A stretch of 64,000 nt of DNA from Muricea muricata (Eukaryota; Cnidaria; Anthozoa; Malacalcyonacea; Plexauridae). Under the pieces are notes generated by a model, which was given only the letters and a program-made list of their open reading frames with translations, searched no databases and was not told the origin of the DNA. The stretch lies in NCBI GenBank assembly GCA_963855995.1, contig OY979728.1, positions 8,387,504-8,451,503 of the forward strand, in the 5' to 3' direction. Of the stretch, positions 59,942 to 64,000 are shown one piece after another. A program made the translations under genes and the position numbers. Within the stretch, counting starts at the first letter, position 1. Every line of letters starts with the position of its first letter.

Positions 59942-61796
59942 GTTCAGAGTATTTTTCATTAATGCTTCTTAAACTTGTCTGTCTGCTGGTAAAGAATTTT
60001 AATGTCTGGACCATATCAATTTTTTCAAAAAAATGCTTAAGTGGCAAACTTAAAATGCTACTCATGAAAAATATGGTTCAGTATTCTATGTGTAATTCTT
60101 ACTATAGGAAGTTTTTGCTATCCTCGTATTAGTACTATTTCCTGAAGCAGCTCATGTGAATTTCCTGCGAGCGACGTCTGCACCCTGATAAAAAAGTTTG
60201 TCTCATAACAAACAATTTAGGTTACTTATTGACCTTGCATTTACTTTATCGGTGCTTTTCCGATAAAGCAGGGGTGATATTTAAGTTTTTCGTCCCACGC
60301 AAGGGCGGTCCTAATAAGATAAACTCGCATGCCAATGCTTGTTAAAACGATAGCATCTGATTTTGTGAAGGACATGCCAGAACTTGCGTTGTTTTCGACT
60401 TATACATTCAAGTTAAGACCAATATCTATAGAAATTTATTACCTTAATGTATGTCTGGAATGACTTTGAAATGAGGTCGAACACTCACAGTTTCAAATGT
60501 TTCTCTGGTTTTAATATTTCATGTTTTGAATAGCAAGATGACTTTATGAATAACCTTCTTTTTATGTTTCCTATCGACGTTTGTGGATAACTTTGTATAG
60601 ACAATTTATATATGGATGAAAACAATGGTGAATTTCTTTAGTCATTAAAGTTTGCTGTCATCATGATCTATAGATTTTTCTTCCGTTGTGAGTTGCATGT
60701 TTTGACCTGTTAAGCTTTACTCAAAGTTTTAACGAGCTTATATTCAGCAGTGTCAAGGATAACTTCTTGACTTGGTAACTATTTTTCCAACATTTAGCAC
60801 CTCGAAATTTATCCCTGGCTAAGTGCTATTGTTATATAACTATACATGCCCATTATATAGTAAATTTTACATTCTGCATGTCTAACTGACACTTAGATAT
60901 TAAAATATTTAGAGATATCTTTGCTTATAACTACTGCAATAGTGAAATGTGCAATATAAGCGACCAAAGAAGAATCAAGAAAATGCAGTTTCATGCATAT
61001 AAAATCAGCACATTGGTGGTCTTACAGGATTACAAATATAGTATTTAGTATGATATTTTTACACTTGCATGTGAAACTGATTAGTCCCATTATTTTTTGT
61101 CACTATTCATTGCACATTTGACTATTGACGACGTATCTTCATTGAATTGGCTGTATACTAAAATAGACTTCAAGAAGTGCTTTCGCGTCACAAAGTTTTA
61201 TATCAATACAAAATTGCGTTGCAATTCATTGTTTGACATTGGGATTACGGAAATACTTGTGGCATATTGATGTAGAGGAATTAACATAATCATACAAGTG
61301 TAAAAAAAATCATATTTTGGGTAAAAAAAATGAATATAGGAGTTTGTCTGATGTAATGCCTCATTGCGTAAAAACTGTTTTTTAAAGACCGCGTGAATAT
61401 GGAATGTGACACGAATCGATGTCAAAGTCTCATGTCAAGATGAGAAAACGTCAAAGCCTTTTCTGGCATGGAACGTGATCGAGGGAAAAAATTACACATT
61501 TGCACGCATATGTCACATATCACGAGCAAGCACATTTAAGGATTTCAAACTCATTTCGTTTCAAAGCGAATAAGCAGCCAAATTTTGAACAACTACGGAT
61601 TACGAACAGATCAAAGATTATTCTAAGCTGCAACTGCTGCCATTTTTTGTTCAGGAAATATATATCTAGGGTTGGGAGTGTTGACGTTTAGGTAATGTTT
61701 GTAATACGAGCGGTCTTGTTGCATGGAATATCGTCGAGCTGAAAGACGAACGATTGCATTTATTAATACAAGTGTCAAGTTAAAATTAAAAAACTT

Positions 61797-61858
61797 CCAA
61801 CTCATGTTAACACTCCCAACTCATGTTACGTTAGCACTCCCAATTTATGTTACGTCGA
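61797..61858. repeat. Short tandem repeat (cactcccaactcatgttac units)
   Basis: Three imperfect units of about 19-24 bases. Confidence 0.6.
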
Positions 61859-62229
61859 CATTTCTTGTAAAAATCATTAATAATTCATGACGAAAACTCA
61901 AAAGAAATGGATATTTAATCAATATCCGCAAATCGAATAAAGATCTTGCGCTGATTTGCATAAACTTTGGGTTTGATTTTCTAACTGAACGTCATTTATT
62001 TCTTGAGATTATGAAAGAATATAAACGTTTTTATCCAGACATTTTATAAGTACGATAAAGCATTCGCATCCAATCTGCATCTGATATACAGCTCTCGCCA
62101 TCGGCTCGCGCTTGTAAATCAGATACAGATCTGCTATTCATTCTTTATTTATTACATAGTCAAAACTCCCTATATTCTAGGAATATATTTCCCACTAGCA
62201 ACACCCACTTAGAATAATTGCATATTACC

Positions 62230-62416
62230 TAAAGACCCTGTCACACGGTGGAATTTTTCTTGCAACTTGAAACGCAATTCTACTTTTAAGAGATGTAAAT
62301 TAGTTACAAATGTTTGGTATGTTAAAAATATATTAGAAAACTGTGATGGGAACTTGTATTTTCCAATTTCACAAGTGCAAGTTGGACGAAAAATTGCACC
62401 GTGTGACAGAGCCTTA
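62230..62416. mobile_element. 187-bp MITE just upstream of the PRDM-E exon
   Basis: Ends taaagaccctgtcacacggt and accgtgtgacagagcctta, with aatttttc/caacttg words mirrored inside. Non-coding. Confidence 0.75.
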
Positions 62417-62523
62417 AGATGGAAGGATTGACATTTACGTAACCCTTTTTTTAAAGATTGAAAGTTTATGTTACTTTATTAGTGAATGCTTCTTCCAATA
62501 TTTCTTCCTTATTTCAACCGCAG

Positions 62524-62774
62524 GGTGTGAAGAATGCTGTAAATATATTCAAGGCGAATGTACCATCCACCATTCATCACAGCCCAAGCTGACGTATGCT
62601 GTTGGCTCATTTCCGCCGGAAGTACGTCTGTGTACTTCCAGTATTCCAGAATACACGTACGGCGCATGCGCTGCCAAACCTATGCCACGCGGGACATGGA
62701 TTGGCCCGTACGAAGGAAGGCGGGTGAACCTCAACCAGATGCCAAAAGATAAAGATAACACTTTTGGTTGGGAG
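62524..62774 (+). CDS. PRDM-E: single PR/SET exon, gene continues beyond the window
   Basis: The exon follows a tttcaaccgcag acceptor and ends at a gtaaga donor after Trp-Glu, exactly as in the paralogs (enters in phase 1, leaves in phase 0). It encodes 83 complete codons: a Cys-rich start (CEECCKYIQGEC), VRLCTSSIPEYTYGACA, then [12 protein letters not shown] and GWE. This is the first half of a PR/SET domain. The second half is not present in 62775-64000, so the intron is longer than 1.2 kb or the gene is broken. The upstream L-Y-G exon was not found. The Cys-rich lead-in is shared in part with PRDM-D (CNVCLG...EEKC), which suggests E and D are the closest pair. Confidence 0.8.
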
Positions 62775-64000
62775 GTAAGAAGAACTAATACTGAATTAGT
62801 TTTTGTGCAAACATGCGTTTAACCCCTCCCCCCCCCATTTTTTAAAAGGGACAGTTTTAGGCAATTGCAAGAAATGAAGATATAGGTTCATTCACCAGCT
62901 GAAAAAAACTCATGTTTCTCAACATTGTTACTAAGAAAAATGTTCCTCAAGATCAAAAATCCCGAGATGCAACTGTTCTCTATGTAAAAAACCATGGTTC
63001 AGTTCTGATTGTACGACAGGACCTTCTGAAAAACACTTATATTAGTGATGCTGGTTAATTGTCATTGATTAGTTGATACGTGTCAAAAATGCATTTGTTG
63101 ACGATTATTAAAATTCAAAACGTACAAATATTGACGAAGCTTGATTCCAGTTGCATGAAACGTTTTGACAACAAATATTCGTTGTTCTGACCCATGTTGA
63201 TAATTAATTGTTCGCACGCAACTGCAAAGTGAAGCCTGGTTATCACTGGCTACACAAGCATATAGGCAAGAAAGCAAAGCATGATTGTTACTCTGGTGTT
63301 TTAAGACATAACAGAAATAACTTTTCTTGGAATTTAAGTGGGGCGTGTTTACCTAACCTCAAAGAGACTTCATTACTTACGCTCAATTCTAAGAGGTGAA
63401 AAAATGAAAAATTTACACTACGATTTTTTATTCAACCGTTCATTTCTAGCCCTAAATAATGTACAAAAATTGTGTGATTCAGTATATAGCAAAAATACTG
63501 ATCTTTCTTAATATGAAAAATTAACTGCGTCCACGCCTTAATTTACTCGCAATAACGTGTTGAGATTGCATGGATTCAGTTGGCCCTGCAATCTGTACGT
63601 CTATGTGCCTTGAATTTCTAAAACCGATTCTCAAACTCATTTATAATTCATGAAGCAAGTACAAAGAAAATCAATACAGTGGGGAACGTTTGGAAATCGG
63701 AGGAAGAAATTACATAAAATAAGCCAACTTTCTCTATGAATTTCTCGCAAAATACTGGTCCGTTTGACATGTACGTTTAAATACTCGTAAGGAGGAATTC
63801 CTCCGATTTCAAAACACCTCAAAGTTCGTTAAAAAAATACTCCGGCTTCTCCTTGTATTTTCAACTCCTCTCGGTGTTTGTAAAATAGAGGAAGTCTTCA
63901 GGACTACTCGTATTTGAACTATTACGTAATGACACACACACATATTTAAGAATATAAAACATTTTTCCGTGTTGATGTACAGTTATATCAACGCGAGTGG
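62775..64000. other. Probable PRDM-E intron with a dispersed repeat
   Basis: No second PR/SET exon is seen on either strand. A C-run lies at 62828-62838. From 63630 to 63930 lies the second copy of the repeat described at 29036-29304. Confidence 0.5.
63630..63930. repeat. Dispersed repeat (copy 2 of 29036-29304)
   Basis: Same word order as the copy near PRDM-D: tataattcatgaag, cggaggaagaaattacat, tactcgtaaggaggaattcc-like and ttgtattttcaactcctctc. The minus-strand frame at 63637-63822 shares residues with the frame across the first copy, but both are probably incidental. Confidence 0.6.

Overview
The window is eukaryotic, AT-rich, intron-containing animal DNA. The only clear genes are a cluster of PRDM-type transcriptional regulators (a PR/SET domain followed by zinc fingers) and two RING-finger E3 ligase genes. 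The rest is introns and intergenic DNA packed with short inverted-repeat elements (MITEs), a tRNA-derived SINE and a decayed LINE tail. The density of unrelated MITEs, the repeat style and the lineage-specific PRDM expansion suggest an invertebrate, most likely an anthozoan cnidarian. That is an inference from sequence style; no species was identified.

Layout: PRDM-A (+, 5' truncated by the window start, about 1-2693); PRDM-B (+, about 11189-13903, first exon not found); PRDM-C (+, 17702-23661, the only complete five-exon model, 471 aa); PRDM-D (-, 40077-29498, four exons, 570 aa); PRDM-E (+, one PR/SET exon at 62524-62774, continuing past the window end). B, C and D share exon order and intron phases: an upstream exon with a conserved L-Y-G motif, then two exons that split the PR/SET domain at the same Trp-Glu, then one zinc-finger exon. 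Two intronless RING/TRAF-type zinc-finger genes (33030-34733 with a kelch domain, 37716-38498 without) lie inside the 7.5 kb first intron of PRDM-D, on the same strand.

Mobile DNA: several MITE families have recognisable terminal inverted repeats, including a pogo/mariner-like element with a TA duplication (30872-31482), a MITE nested in another MITE inside PRDM-C intron 1 (19707-20668), and a 2.3 kb fold-back element carrying a second small MITE (26042-28328). A tRNA-derived SINE family (40985-41151, 43661-44003, fragment near 54008) has a core that forms a long palindrome. A 136-bp sequence is exactly duplicated in tandem at 55754-56025. The 22 kb between PRDM-D and PRDM-E has no gene I can support.

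How the genes may work together: the PRDM paralogs have nearly the same zinc-finger arrays. Finger 3 is the same at the usual DNA-contact positions in B, C and D, while finger 2 differs, so they probably bind related but not identical sites. The RING proteins look like cytosolic ubiquitin ligases. Nothing beyond their position inside a PRDM intron links them functionally to the PRDM genes.
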